Source: Cylicocyclus nassatus (lineage: Eukaryota; Nematoda; Chromadorea; Rhabditida; Strongylidae). Taken from it: 64,000 nt of DNA. Shown here one piece after another: positions 1 to 11,240 of this stretch. Position 1 is the stretch's first letter. Every line of letters starts with the position of its first letter. The notes under the pieces are model-generated. The model made no database searches. It was not told the DNA's origin and saw nothing but the letters and a program-made list of their open reading frames with translations. Made by a program: the position numbers and the translations under genes. Location: assembly GCA_958299035.1 (NCBI GenBank), contig CATQJL010000316.1:33855441-33919440 (forward strand), read 5' to 3'.

Positions 1-52
1 CTGGACTTCGCTTTAGTGAGCTTTGTTCAGATTCTGCCTGCAATTCGGATCT
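1..52 (-). repeat. Inverted fragment of block A at window edge
   Basis: Bases 1-52 are the reverse complement of bases about 314-365 and of the matching places in the other two block A copies (about 25319 and 37160). At about 52 the sequence switches abruptly to forward block A. This is an inverted-duplication junction or an assembly join. The window edge prevents a decision. Confidence 0.75.
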
Positions 53-2047
53 TTTTCGTACATTCAGAAACCCATTAAGATGAGTTATGCACAACTGGAG
101 TATTGTCAAATCGCGTGAGGTACACCCAGGGCGTTATGTTTCTTATCTACTGCAGTTTTTCCATTTATTTGAATTTGCGAATTTTGCAGATCCTTTGACA
201 TCACTTAGATTTGCCTTTGTGGAAATTTATTTGTGGTAAGCTCACATTGCTGTGACCTGTGTGTTCAAAGAGAAACGTCCAAGAGCGCTCACAGCTCTGT
301 AATAGTAAACAGAGAGATCCGAATTGCAGGCAGAATCTGAACAAAGCTTACTTAAGCGGAAGTTTAGATACTAAACTATGGGCAACGAACGCTACTGGTA
401 AGAATAAAAGTCATCATTTAGGAAGAAATCAGATACGATCTACAGCAAAGGGTTCTTGGTGCACCGGAAGGGGTTTAATTGATTATTTATTGAATATTCA
501 GCCAACCCTACTACATTTTGAAAAGATGGTGAATGAAAGTAATATTTTGTCGCAAAGTCACCACGAACGGCGTTTTGTATTATCCTCAACAGCTTGACGT
601 TTTTCCTTTTTTCGTTTTTCCGTTTTTCCGTTAGCTGTCTCCGGAAACGGAAAACGGAAACGTCACTATAGATGCGATAAGGATCTAGCAGTACTAAACA
701 TATCTGAGAGAAACACGCAAATCACCAAAGTAATGGGGTTTTGGAAAATTTGGCAAACCCTCAACATCATGGACGACAGCACGCTTTCGTTTACTTTATT
801 CTCAGTAAAGTGTAATAGTTCGTTAGAATACCGAAGCGAAAAATTGAGAACTGTAAAAAGGAGAGTAAAGCATTTAGAGCTCAATCCCCACGGCGGAAAT
901 TTCATGCGTGTGACCCCAATAAGAAGTGTTCAGTCCCCAGTAGATCACAATACATTGATATTTGATTTTTTGCTTGCCACGTTAGTGCTGTCACTAAATA
1001 TCATGAAACTTCTATTGATACCATTGTCGCATTGACGCATTCGAACATTTTCGTTCCTAGTAATAAGACAGGTCAAGTGCACTTTGCGTTAATATGATGT
1101 GACTAAAAATTGCTGTCAAACAAACAGGAAAGGGCTTAACGAGGCACCAAACATGAGAGTATTTTTGGGAAACGTACCGTCGTAATGAATAAGTGCAACG
1201 GAACTTGATTGTTCAAGTACTTGAATGTTTCGTACATAATTTTCGAATGCTCCTAAAATGTATAGCACAGCTACTGAACTTAAGCTACGCTTTGACACAG
1301 AATTAATTTGCAATGTTTTTCATACGATCTATTGTCGCGAAATTGCGCAGTCAAATAGAGCAAACCCTTCTCAACAACATTAAATAGTAACATTTTTTCA
1401 TTTGAAACCCTACTAAGACCGAATTGATAAATCAAACAATGCTAAGAATTAGGAAACAAAAAATAGAGAGCACATTAGAAAACGCCTAACACTTTCATTT
1501 TTCTAGATGCGCATGGAGAGAAGCAGATGACCCTTAAGTTCATTTCGAAGCCATTTTTATGAATAAATCTTAGTAAGATCCTTTCTATCATAAATAGAGA
1601 GGGTTTTTTTTAAAAAAAACATTCCCCAAATTTCACTGTTGATTTTCAGAAGTTTACTGCCTATACATAGCGACTATCTCTAAAGATTTGAATTCCGTTG
1701 TAGAATGGCCTTTGAATGCAGCCGCTTCCAAATGATAGCACAAAGTACGTTTCACACTCACAAATGGATTGGCTTAGAAAGGTTCTGGCTCGTTTAGCAG
1801 AAGAGGAAAATAGCTTTTGGTAGAGTACACTTTTCGTATATCTGGTATTATGGCACTATTGGAAAGATTATAATTCATGCACCTTGCATGATGTGAGTGT
1901 GATGTGAACTGTCAAAAAATGAAAGTATTTTACTCGAATAAATCCCAAAATTTACGGCCTATAAACACGAAAAGAGAACCTTCTGCTCGGATTTACAGGT
2001 TCTCGAATTTCAGAGAAATTTTACTGTTACAAGTTTCAGAGTCAAAC
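53..2047. repeat. Segmental repeat block A, copy 1
   Basis: This stretch is homologous along its length to about 25020-26935 and 36890-38864. For example, the 733-1080, 1100-1320 and 1650-1990 segments recur in both. Its short open frames change or break between copies and match no family I know, so I call no gene here. It is interrupted at 2047/2048 by the gypsy element, and its continuation (block B) resumes at 14595. Confidence 0.8.
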
Positions 2048-2332
2048 AGTAAAATAATGTGCCCTTCGTTGCTAAGCTACACGTTGAGAGTAGACCGGTT
2101 CATTATTCTAACGACAGAAGGCAGTATAGGAACATAAACAATATCAATCTACTGGATCCTGATAGGTTGCAGAGTTGACGCTGATGACGGGGCAAACAGC
2201 AGCCCAGGGATATCAGAGGCGCCGCCGGTCGGTTACCGGACCTTGGAGTTTCTCCCCGAACCCCGCGCGTATCGGCCACGCCCTAAAAAGCATGACTCAG
2301 CACCGAACTCAATAGGGGTGCTTGTGCTCACA
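2048..2332 (-). repeat. 3' LTR of the gypsy element (left LTR)
   Basis: This 285-bp direct repeat matches 14310-14594 except for T/C at about 2069 and C/T at about 2255. Read on the minus strand it begins TGTGAGCACAAG and ends TTATTTTACT. The outer flank is the AAAC duplication at 2044-2047. Confidence 0.95.
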
Positions 2333-2345
2333 CCTCCCCACTTTA
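2333..2345 (-). other. Polypurine tract
   Basis: Immediately inside the left LTR the minus strand reads AAGTGGGGAGG, then TGTGAG of the LTR. A purine run directly before the 3' LTR is the plus-strand primer of LTR retrotransposons. It confirms the minus orientation. Confidence 0.85.
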
Positions 2346-2488
2346 TTTTAAGTCCGTCCCGGACTTGAAACAAATGCTACAATGAATAAAAATAGGGGAG
2401 CTACAAAAACAAAGGAACACAAAGAACTATATACAAGTAATGAGAATGAATTTGAAAGCGCACTCACCGTGGATTTTCAAAATAGTCT

Positions 2489-4328
2489 TTAGAAATACCG
2501 TCCTAGGTCAGATCGGCTGACGATGGCTCCTATCGAGGTTGACCAACTGATGACCCTGTTCCAGTAAGGGATCTTTTGTAGCATTCGGACATGTCCCAGG
2601 ATGAATTGCCCATGACGGCATCGCGAAATTGCCACATTCATTCTTCGGTAGTCGTCCAGAAACTCCGCTGAATTAGGATCAACATTAGTACGTGTCGTAA
2701 GAATAATAGCTACCTCCTTTTCACGTCCTTGGACGGAATCTACCGTTGACAAGTCCACGCCTAATTCCACGGCCCTTGAGCATTGCCGCCGGTATTGCTC
2801 TCTATAGAATGTGATTATGCAAATGGCATCCGCCGCTATGCCCTTTCCGAACAATCGGTCAACTACGTCCCAACACGCGAGCGCTTCAGCCTCATTGTAG
2901 AGCGATTTGCTAGCAGCCCTTGCCGAAGTTGATGGGACATCGACCAAACATAAAGGGAATCGAGGGATGAGGAAAAGTCATTACCGACAGCAGCATTTGC
3001 CGATCCTCTCGCCGTAAGCCGCTAACTAGTTCGCCATTGTACGCCACACGGTTCGGCAGCTCTATGAGATCCGGGTGTGCGCGGAAAGTTGTTAGTAAAG
3101 GGGCTACGGGAACCGCGCGTGCTCTTGTCAGCACACTCATCACGCTCTGCGCCCCGAAACGCACTGGATTTGATGAGCGGGGCCACTTAGCGTGAGGTTC
3201 CAACTGATGAACGTCGCCTATGTACACGTGCCGACGAGCAGGTAGGCGGACTGCTAAAGCCATCAGCACTGGTTCCGGTATCTGTGAAGCCTCATCACCA
3301 ATTAACACCTTGAAACCTTCCACGTGCTTCTTAAAGATACCCCCTGGACCGCTAACGTTCAACATGGACGATGTCGTCGCTAAGATCACGTTAGGCTTCA
3401 TGAGGCGAAACAATAAGTCTACCATTTTCTGCACGTTCCTTGAGACGAACCTTTCACTGATGAAGTATTCTTCCCGATCCTCCTCCGTCATGCGAAACAC
3501 GAGATCAGGGTCGTCTAGATATCGTTCAAGGACTTCCCTTCCTGACTGAAAGGCGCTGCACAAATCCAACTCGTCAGCGGTCAACTGTTCTGCGTACCGA
3601 GTTCCCAGTTCCTTGAGAAGTTCTCCCAAATCGGCCGAAGTTGGAGAGTTGTTCTCGGCTGCGGCAGTGTCCGACAGATAACGAACCACGGCAAGATGAT
3701 TTTGATTATCTAGGGACAACAATGTCTCAGCAAATTGAGCCACGGCAGCATTTGTGGAAGCAGTCACTAACACCGGGGTTTTTCTTGCAATTAGGGCGGC
3801 TGCTAAAGCGCCCACAACAGTCTTACCAGTCCCAAACGCCGCCTGTATGGCGGCTATTGGCAAGTCGCTGAAAGCCAAGGCTAAGGCTTTGTGCTGATCC
3901 TCCGTGAGTACTATTTCTCTACCCTTAAGGCTGCAAGTGTAACCCTCATCTATGGGACCAAACAGCGCTGGTTCTTTTTCAGTTGCGCAATCCAAGAAAC
4001 GCAGCCCGTAAGTGGTTTCTATTATCCGACTAGCAGTGGTGGACCGTTTGAGTTCCTCATACAAGTCCATTCTAGAGACACATTCGTAGGCAGGGTCGGC
4101 AGTAATGAGTGGCTTGCCGAGACGAACACAAATGTCTATAAAGGTGGCGCCGTCGAGCCGCCTTGCGAATTGCCGAACATTCTTCATGATGGAACCGTGA
4201 GACCAAGGAAAAGCACTAATGGATACAGCTAAAATCTTCGATTCAGAACGGTGTTCTATAGCGCGAACCTTTGTGAAGGCTATCGTAGATGATCCAGCAA
4301 CCCACAAAATGACTGGGCGATTGACTGT
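2489..4328 (-). pseudogene. UPF1-like superfamily 1 helicase of the gypsy element
   Basis: This is a helicase of the UPF1/DNA2/NAM7 type (AAA_11/AAA_12), expected to unwind RNA or DNA using ATP. Counting from a Met at 4307, motif I is FGTGKT (residues about 158-163), Ia VTASTNAAVAQF (181-192), II DEASQ (about 338-342), III GDVHQLEPH (364-372) and IV around TTFRAHP (406-412). Motif V (VDSVQGREKEV) and motif VI (NVAISRC) lie in the segment 2489-2945, in another frame. A one-base shift at about 2944-2945 separates the halves, and a TAG at 4329-4331 separates the helicase from the in-frame upstream region. It lies between integrase and the 3' LTR, where env or accessory genes usually sit. The motifs are clear. 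The role in the element is unknown and I do not assign one. Confidence 0.88.
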
Positions 4329-5453
4329 CTAGCCGGCTTCGGTAGCCATCTCATGGAGTTCGAAGTCGATCATGATCGGACCAGCTGTCATGTTGGGAAT
4401 AGACCCCGTAACCCAATGGGATTGACGGTCGTCGAACAAAGAATTAATTAAAGCAAGTGTCGAACACGCCACGTTGAATAAATCGCACATTTTCCGCATT
4501 GCCAGAGGTGTATCATAGAGAAATAATTGGAATCGACGAGCGCGATCCTCGAGAAACTCTACCTCCTGCGGTGGGAGATGGTGAACCGTGATTGGAAGGA
4601 GGCCTTCATCAGGATGCATCGGCATGAGTCGGCGAATCCATCGACACAACTAATTACGAGCTTCAACGGAGACCGGAGGTTCAGAGAAGCGAATGGCGCA
4701 AGAAACGTTATGACGTGATTCCCCCATGACCATTAGATTTTCGAACGCTGATTGCAAATTGAATCCACATACAGAAGGCCCTACTGCCACGGTATCCGGT
4801 GCCCCTTGGAAAGTAGCACGAAAGTGTTGAATCCTGTTCCGACGGACTGTGGTGAAAAGGACTATCCCGTAAATGGGCCTCTCTAACCGATGGGGGGTAA
4901 CAAATGCAAATAAATCTGCTCGAAAGAAGAACGTCGATGTATTCTCGAGAGCCGTTGTGCGCGGATCGCGGGATTGCCTGAGCACTCCCTCCGGGTTCCT
5001 CAACGCTTAAACCGACGGTTTCACATCGTAAATCCAGACAAAATCCTTGACCGCTACCATGCCCTTATCAAAGCCCCGATGGTTTGAGAGTAAGTTGATA
5101 CCAAAATTATCAAGGATGATGCAATGGAGTTCAAGGCGATCTGGCCCAAAGACGAAGAAATCTTTTGCCTCAAGAATTATTCCGGTTCCCCAACCAGTTG
5201 AAACAACCTGATAGAGCACTGGACGAACATTATTCAGCACCGGCGGTGCTAAGATAGTAGGGTGTTCACCTAGCGGCTGTCTTTCGAGATGACTTGTATC
5301 GGACTCGCGGTAGGTGTTAGAGAGCACTTGATGCATAACATGTTCGGAGCGTTGGCGAAATGCTACCGCATCTTCTATATGCTGTAATTCTATGAACGGA
5401 ACAGGCTCCTCAAGATCTGAATTGAGTGATCCTAGGAAACAGTGAGCGAGCAA
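4329..5453 (-). pseudogene. Central accessory region upstream of the helicase, unknown
   Basis: This minus-strand frame shares its phase with the helicase and is open except for TAA at 5007-5009 and TAG at 4650-4652. It is therefore best read as the N-terminal part of the same accessory protein, now broken into pieces of 148, 117 and 106 residues. I recognise no domain. It is mixed charged and hydrophobic, with no signal peptide and no clear membrane span. The matching phase and the length (about 375 codons) suggest an N-terminal domain fused to the helicase, as UPF1-family proteins often have. That is inference. Confidence 0.5.
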
Positions 5454-5520
5454 ATTTCTGGTTAAGATAGCCCGGTTTAGGCAATTGACGATAGTGATCC
5501 AGAGACAAAACGTTACTCAC
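5434..5520 (-). other. Candidate short intron in the accessory region
   Basis: On the minus strand a strong donor-like TTTTCAA/GTGAGT (about 5520) is followed about 85 bases later by an acceptor-like TTTCCTAG/G (about 5434). The upstream Ser-rich frame has a TGA just before the donor, so a spliced reading also needs a shift. This is a weak prediction. Confidence 0.3.
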
Positions 5521-5528
5521 TTGAAAAT

Positions 5529-6493
5529 TCAGCTCGCGGAGGTGTCCCATGGGACGCGGAATACTAGATCAGCCCATGGGTGGAGGCCGCTTAGATAGCT
5601 ACGATAACCGATAGGAGTCTTCTTTGGAAGTTCACCTGGTTGCGATCCTCGTTTCCGTTGCTTCACATTCTTGGAATCTCGCGTCGGGCGAGAACCTCGT
5701 CCGCGGCCAGCCCTCGCCGATACTCCCCAACCCCGCACTATCCTTGGTTCATTGACGGGAATTGAATCCATGCTACGCATGGGAAATGGATCAATAGGAA
5801 CTAGAGGACTGTCAGCAAGCTCAGGAGTAGAAAAGGAACAAATCGGAGAAGGACTTCGCTTACGTGAACTAGATGGAATTTCGTCAGCGGTTGACAGATC
5901 TAGATTCGAAGACTTCCCGGACGAAATGTCCATCGGTTGAGAGCCTGAAGAACGGGAGGAATGAGAATGTTGGGACTCAGAATCCGAAGCTAACAGAGCC
6001 TCTTCCGAGAGGTCAAGATGGCTCGCTGACATGTGCATTTGGGCTTGGCTTATACCAGGAGAAAATGGCTGAGATTCCAGGATATCCGTAGCCGTGGCGG
6101 TCTGGCTCACGTCAGGTTGCGGCAAAGGTGGTGGAGGCGTTGCACAAACTGGCGGAACCGAAGAAGTGACCAAAGAAGAGGACGAGGTCAATACAGCAGG
6201 ATCTGCCGAGTCCGACGTGTCCATCGGTTCGTCGTCGGCATTAGACTTGTCGCTTGGTTCGGTCGCTACGCGACTGGTTGAAGAGGATTTTTAAGAGAGG
6301 AAAGCGAACGAGATAACGAGGTAGAAGAAGATACGCCCTGAGCGAAAGCTGAGGTAAGGCTATCTAGGGACAAAGATAAAGTGGTATTAAATTTGTTGCT
6401 TGCTACGGCCGGTTCCCGGCAAGTAGAAGGTACAATGGACTTCCCTGAATCTGTGGGTTTGGACAAATTGTCGTCGTCGGAATCGTCCGCCAT
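5529..6493 (-). pseudogene. Ser/Pro-rich accessory open frame
   Basis: An open frame begins with an ATG at about 6493 (acidic start MADDSDDD). It runs through serine-rich sequence and, after a one-base shift at the T5 run about 6289-6293, continues in the phase of the helicase region to 5531. The product is low complexity: serine/threonine runs, a PPPPLPQP stretch, and a basic arginine/glycine-rich C-terminus (RAGRGRGSRP). This suggests a disordered, perhaps nucleic-acid-binding, N-terminal arm of the accessory protein. I see no enzyme motif. It follows integrase and precedes the helicase region. Confidence 0.5.
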
Positions 6494-6532
6494 TGTGGAA
6501 AACGTTGAAGGAAGATTGTCGGGTTTACTCAA

Positions 6533-6546
6533 ATTCTGAAAAACAA
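6533..6546 (-). other. 3' splice acceptor upstream of accessory ORF
   Basis: The minus strand reads TTTGTTTTTCAG/AATTTG about 45 bases upstream of the accessory ATG at 6493. This matches the nematode acceptor consensus. It suggests that the downstream genes are expressed from a spliced subgenomic mRNA, as env is in retroviruses. Expression is inferred, not seen. Confidence 0.5.
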
Positions 6547-6740
6547 ACCGTAATATGGGAAATACTATCAACGAGCACATTTGAAATTGAACGCGGATTA
6601 TAATGAAGAAATTCGAGAACAGGAGAACTGGAATCGAGTGAAATGTACATGAAAACTGTGTAATTGAGGAAAGATATATAGATTTGAAAAGTAAAAATGA
6701 AACGGTAGCAGTAGAATGAGCTGTCGTGTCCAACATCAGC

Positions 6741-8343
6741 TTACGATGAAATCCGACGTGATCTGAAACGAGTGTCATAACGATGTGAAGGAGAAATCGG
6801 GGTTTCTTCCGTGGGAGCAGATACCGCATGCGAACGACCTGGAATAGTGACATCTGTTGCGTTAGTGTCTGTTAGCATTTGCTGCTCCTCGTCGGGTGTC
6901 CAGGGTGATGTGAAAACTGGACCCGAGAGCATGAAGCATTTCTTTACTTGATTCATGTGGACTCGTTTAGCGGGTGATTGTGGAGAGGAGACGCTGGTTA
7001 TAGTCAAATGCGGAGGTTCTACTGCAAGTACGCGGAACTGGCCTAACCAAGGGTTTCGTAGTTTTCTGCGACAGGCCAATCTTGGGAGCAAAGTCTCTGA
7101 GGAAAACTCTATCGCCAACCTTGATATCAATGAGATGCAGATGGGTTTTGTCATGCTGGTGTTTAAATCGCTCCCGCTGTTGATCATTGAACGCTGCCGC
7201 CGACCGCCATGCAGCATGGAGAGTTGTAACTAACGTTTCCACGTATATCCCAGCGTCGTTATCTGTTGGCCAGTGCCGCTGAAGGTCCTGTTTAATGAGC
7301 AGATCTATATTAAAAATGGGGTCCCTGCCAAACATGAGAAAGAATGGTGTATTGTTAGTGCTTGTGTGGACGGTAGTGTTATACATAAAAGCGCACGCAC
7401 TAACATACTTATCCCAATCGAGTTGATTTTCATTGATATAGGTGCGCAACATAGGATGAAAGGTAGCAAAAACCCTTTCGCAAGCACCATTGCCTTCATG
7501 ATGATACGGCGTTGTAAAATATCGACCTATACGTAACAACCGGCCAATTTCGGAAACTACCTCACCTTGCAAATACGCCGCGTTATCCGATACTAGTTCT
7601 GTCATAGCGCCATATTTGAGAATGCACTCAGTCATCACCGCGTGCGCTACCGTGATCGCGGTACAGTCCGGTAATGGCACAGCGATAACGTATTTAGTAA
7701 AGTGATCAATCATGGCTAGAATATACTTATTACCGGACTCAGAGGTACGGATGGGCCCGGTGAGGTCAATGTATACTTTCTCAAATACGCCGTTAGCAGT
7801 GACCGGTATCATTAACTCTTTGTTCATTTGCTGAGCACGTTTACGTTGACATGCTTCGCAAGAACGTGCCAGGAGGAAAATGTTTTCAGACATATGCGGC
7901 CAAAAATACTTGCGGGCAATTTTGGCTAGAGTTTTGCGCCAGTTGAAGTGGCCTCCTGCCGAAGGACTAGAATGGAATGCTAGAAAGATTGGTTCTTTAA
8001 GCTTCTCTGGGACAACTAAGCGCTCATAGCGAAATTTGGAATTCGGATCCGCATCCACAAAATATAAGCACCCGTTATTTTTGATTACGCAAGACTCTGC
8101 CAACTTGAGCCAAGAACTTTTCTGTTCTTCGGGAAGGTCCGCAGGGAATCGATGAGTTTCCAGAAAAGTCATGATCGGGGAACAAAGCGAGTCAGCTTTT
8201 TGTTCAACCAAAGCATCATAAGGACGAATAGCTGTCAAAGTGCCCACATAAACAGTGGTTGGTCGGAGAGAGTAAGCAGCGGGAGACAATTTATTAATAC
8301 TAACTGGAAACTCAACGATATCTGTGGATTCAGGGCTATCATC
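6741..8343 (-). pseudogene. Gypsy integrase
   Basis: Integrase joins element cDNA to host DNA. The HHCC zinc-binding part is visible (FHSSPSAGGHF, then CEACQRKRAQ). The catalytic triad is visible as D in VYIDLTGPI, D in LVSDNAAYL and E in GNGACERVF. The C-terminal part (PWLGQFRVLAVEPP, then HMNQVKKCF) lies in a different frame, entered by a shift at about 7080, and ends at 6741 after a short basic tail. It is in phase with RT and is separated from RNase H by TAG at 8344-8346 and TGA at 8452-8454. As it stands it is not translatable as one polyprotein. Confidence 0.92.
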
Positions 8344-8346
8344 CTA

Positions 8347-9850
8347 AAAGCGAACATGTTTATTTACTGCACGAGAGAGGGCGTCAGCAACCACATTCAA
8401 GGAACCTTTCTGATACTCTATAGTTATATCGTAACTCTGCAATTCAACCACTCAACGCGCCAAGTTGTCATGAGTTTTGTTGTGTTTCAAGAGGTATGTA
8501 AGTGGGCGATGATCTGAATATACGGTAGTATGATTTCCGTATATGATGGCACGAAAGAATCTTAGCGCGCTAACAATTGCAAAAAGTTCAATATGCGTCG
8601 GGCTCCATTTTTGCTGCGATTCCGAAAGAGCTTTACTAAAATACCCAACGGCTACTAAACAATCGTCTTTACGCTTCTGAAATAGCGCGGCACCGACGGC
8701 AAGCTGACTACCATCCGTATGTAAGAAAAACTCCTTGTCCTCAGGAAATGCCAAACAAGGTTTGGAAAGCAGTAAGGTTTTAATACCTTGAAAAGCTTCG
8801 TCTTGTTCGGATCCCCAAACGAATTTTGCTTTGTTCTTGAGTAGCGCATACAGCGGAGCCGCGATAAGTGAAAAGTTAGCAATGAATTTGCGAAAGAAGT
8901 TGGCCATACCTATAAATCCTTTCACTTCCTTGATGGTCGTTGGAGTGGGAAAATCACGGATGGCCTGCAAATTGCGGTCCGCGGGGAAATAGGCATGTCC
9001 GGAGATTTCGTGGCCTAAAAACGTAATCTTAGTACGAGCAATCTCGGTTAGCTTCTTTCCCGAAACTTTTATGTTGAACTGGCGAAAACGGTAGAAGACT
9101 TTTCGTAGCGATTCTAAGTGACTAGGAAAATCTTTGTTAAAAATTATAATATCATCCAAGTAGGCTAAACAATTGTCTTCTAATCCTCCCAGTATGCGTG
9201 ACATAGCACGCGAGAAATAAGCACCAGCGTTCTTGAGTCCAAAAGGTAGATAAACAAATTGATAAATTCCCCTGTGAGTGGCCCATCCACACTTCTCCTG
9301 ACTTTCTGGGGAGAGTAATAGTTGCATATAGCCTGAAGCCAAGTCCAGGGTTGTGTAGAACTTGTGGCCAGCTACCTTGGCCAGAATGTCCTCTATTCGA
9401 GGGAGAGGATAGTGGTCAGGTATGGTAATATCATTCAATGGGCGAAAGTCCAAGCATACCCGAAGAGAGCCATCTCTTTTTCTCAGACGGTGTTGTGTAC
9501 CCACGGCGTCACTTTCGACTATCCTCCCTGCCCGCAGCAGTTTATTGATATGATCATCTAACTCCTTTTGAAATTTCACCGGTATACGAGGTGGTCTGAA
9601 ACGCATTGGTGGTATGTCGGAGGTTGTTCTGATAACTATAGAAGAATCCTCATAGGATCCAAGATCGTATGAATCTTGGGAAATTCTATCACCGAACTCT
9701 TGGAAAAGTATTCGCAATTGTTCTCGCTCCTCTTCCGAAACCTCTGCATGTGAGAGGTCTACAACAAAATTAGTGCGGGTATCGTGGCGTTTCGCCATAT
9801 TCAAAGCCCCTAGAAACGCGTTATTGCTAGGCTTGCTTTATTTCCTTGAT
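8347..9850 (-). pseudogene. Gypsy reverse transcriptase and RNase H
   Basis: This is the polymerase core of the retrotransposon. RT motifs in order are GSLRVCLDFRPLN, YTTLDLASGYMQ (motif A), FVYLPFGLKNAG and the catalytic YLDDIIIF, then the connection (GFIGMANFFRKFI). RNase H follows with LHTDGSQ, THIELFAIV and YSDHRPL, supplying the D-E-D residues. The main open frame runs 9804-8455 and ends at a TGA (8452-8454), where homologues usually have Trp. The frame continues beyond it to a TAG at 8344-8346. Family assignment is certain; activity of this copy is doubtful. Confidence 0.95.
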
Positions 9851-9854
9851 AAAT

Positions 9855-10575
9855 GAGAAGTCTTCATCTAAGAAATATGGGAGAGCGGATGAAATTAGTT
9901 GGTCCTGATAAACTACTTGCGACGACGCGCACGGATTCGCAACAAGTACGTGGGATTTCCCAGATCTAATGATGGCTGGAGATACCATGAGATATTTGTC
10001 AGTAATTGTGGCTGGCTGCGATGTTAAAACCAGCGAAGAGGCATTGGAATACGAGAAACAAGGAAAAAAGTCTCAGTTTGCGGCGGGAGTACGGTAGTCT
10101 CGGCCACGCGAACAGGAACTGTCGAGTCAACAAGTGGTGCTGGAGTTGGAGCCGAGCATAAGATATTGATTTGTTCGCCAGCCACAGTAAAGAGCCTACG
10201 ATTATAGCTAATGCACCAAGAAGGAAGGCGGGAAAGGAGATCATTGCTTAGTATAATATTGTAAGAGCCACCTGATTCCGGCACGCAGGGTGTTTCCGTG
10301 AAATATACTGGATGATTAAAAGTAAAAGAGCCAATTTGGAAACGAAGATGAGCTATGCCAATCAAATTGATTGGTATACCAGCCATATCCAAAGCTGCGG
10401 GTATATCACTTTCGAACAAAGCAAAGACGCCAAGCAATGATGCAGTGCTGCTCGAAGTTACCGTAATCACCGCGCCTGTGTCAATTAGAGCCAGAATATT
10501 GACATTATTAACCTTGATAGGTATCTGAGCGACAAAGAAGCTATCATCGCCACCTTTGAATCGCTGATCCAGATG
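9855..10575 (-). pseudogene. Gypsy aspartic protease and linker
   Basis: The motif ALIDTGAVITV at about 10470-10495 is the D-T-G active site of a retroviral-type aspartic protease. The following sequence to about 10025 fits a single protease monomer (ILSNDLLSRL is the flap and second conserved region). The frame ends in TAA at 10024-10026. The linker that should join protease to RT is readable in another phase (about 10015-9850, including VSPAIIRSGKSHVLVANP), so there is at least one frameshift before RT and a second to re-enter it. Upstream, the frame is closed by TGA at 10576-10578, next to the env-like segment. Confidence 0.85.
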
Positions 10576-11240
10576 TCACTCAGGATGTGGCCCGTCATCC
10601 TCGCAATCGGGATGTACTGACAGGACTCCTCCTGATTTGGCGTCCAGATTATCGCCGCCGATCCGTCTGGCATTACACAGTTGCCGGATTGGTACTGGCA
10701 CTTACGCAAGTCGCCAACAGATGAGTCCGGGTAATCTGATCCGTGCCTCATATGGATAACCGTGTTTAGCAGATAGCAATTGGAGACCGATTTTGAATGG
10801 GTTACGCAACATCCAAACGGGGCAGAAGGCCATTCAAGCTGCAACTCATTCGTAGTTGACCAGGAGTCATCTCGCGCAGATAACGAACCATGCTCGCACT
10901 TATGATGCATGCGCATGTATTTACAAGCTTCTGCCGATACAATCTCATACTTTTCCGAGTAACGTTCCGATCGCGCGCCAAAGAAATTCACGGAGTAATA
11001 AGCGGTACGGGTAACAATTTTGCAGAGAGAGGCCGGTGTATCGTATCGCTGCGTATTAGGACGAAAGACCCGGATTGATAATGACTTTGGAATAGAATTG
11101 ACGCGTGGAATGATGCGCGAACAGTTATAAGACAACGGCACCCGTGCGATCACATCAAAGGATTCTTTCGGACATAACCACGCCGGCGAATCAAATGATT
11201 GAACAAAAGAAATTAGCGAAGAAAGCAACACACATAACAT
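10485..11240 (-). CDS. Env-like cysteine-rich ectodomain fragment inside gag-pol
   Basis: This part is continuous with the gag frame. It starts with a hydrophobic signal-like stretch (MLCVLLSSLISFVQS) followed by about 200 residues rich in cysteines, with an NCS glycosylation sequon and a WTPNQEESCQYIP-type motif. This is the layout of a secreted or viral glycoprotein ectodomain. I think it resembles the class III-like env glycoproteins found in some invertebrate LTR elements and chuviruses, but that rests on general pattern only. No transmembrane anchor follows: the frame overlaps protease in another phase and ends at 10485. It is therefore probably a 3'-truncated env segment lodged between the gag zinc knuckle and protease, an unusual position. 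Confidence 0.5.
   Translation of the reverse strand: MLCVLLSSLISFVQSFDSPAWLCPKESFDVIARVPLSYNCSRIIPRVNSIPKSLSIRVFRPNTQRYDTPASLCKIVTRTAYYSVNFFGARSERYSEKYEIVSAEACKYMRMHHKCEHGSLSARDDSWSTTNELQLEWPSAPFGCCVTHSKSVSNCYLLNTVIHMRHGSDYPDSSVGDLRKCQYQSGNCVMPDGSAAIIWTPNQEESCQYIPIARMTGHILSDIWISDSKVAMIASLSLRYLSRLIMSIFWL

Noticed and set aside
463..482. GGTTTAATT resembling the start of a nematode spliced leader
   Set aside because: The rest of the leader, its donor site and the flanking snRNA structure are absent, so this is chance similarity.
733..1313. Conserved open frames in block A as host exons
   Set aside because: They recur only as part of the DNA duplication, with frame breaks between copies and no recognisable domain.
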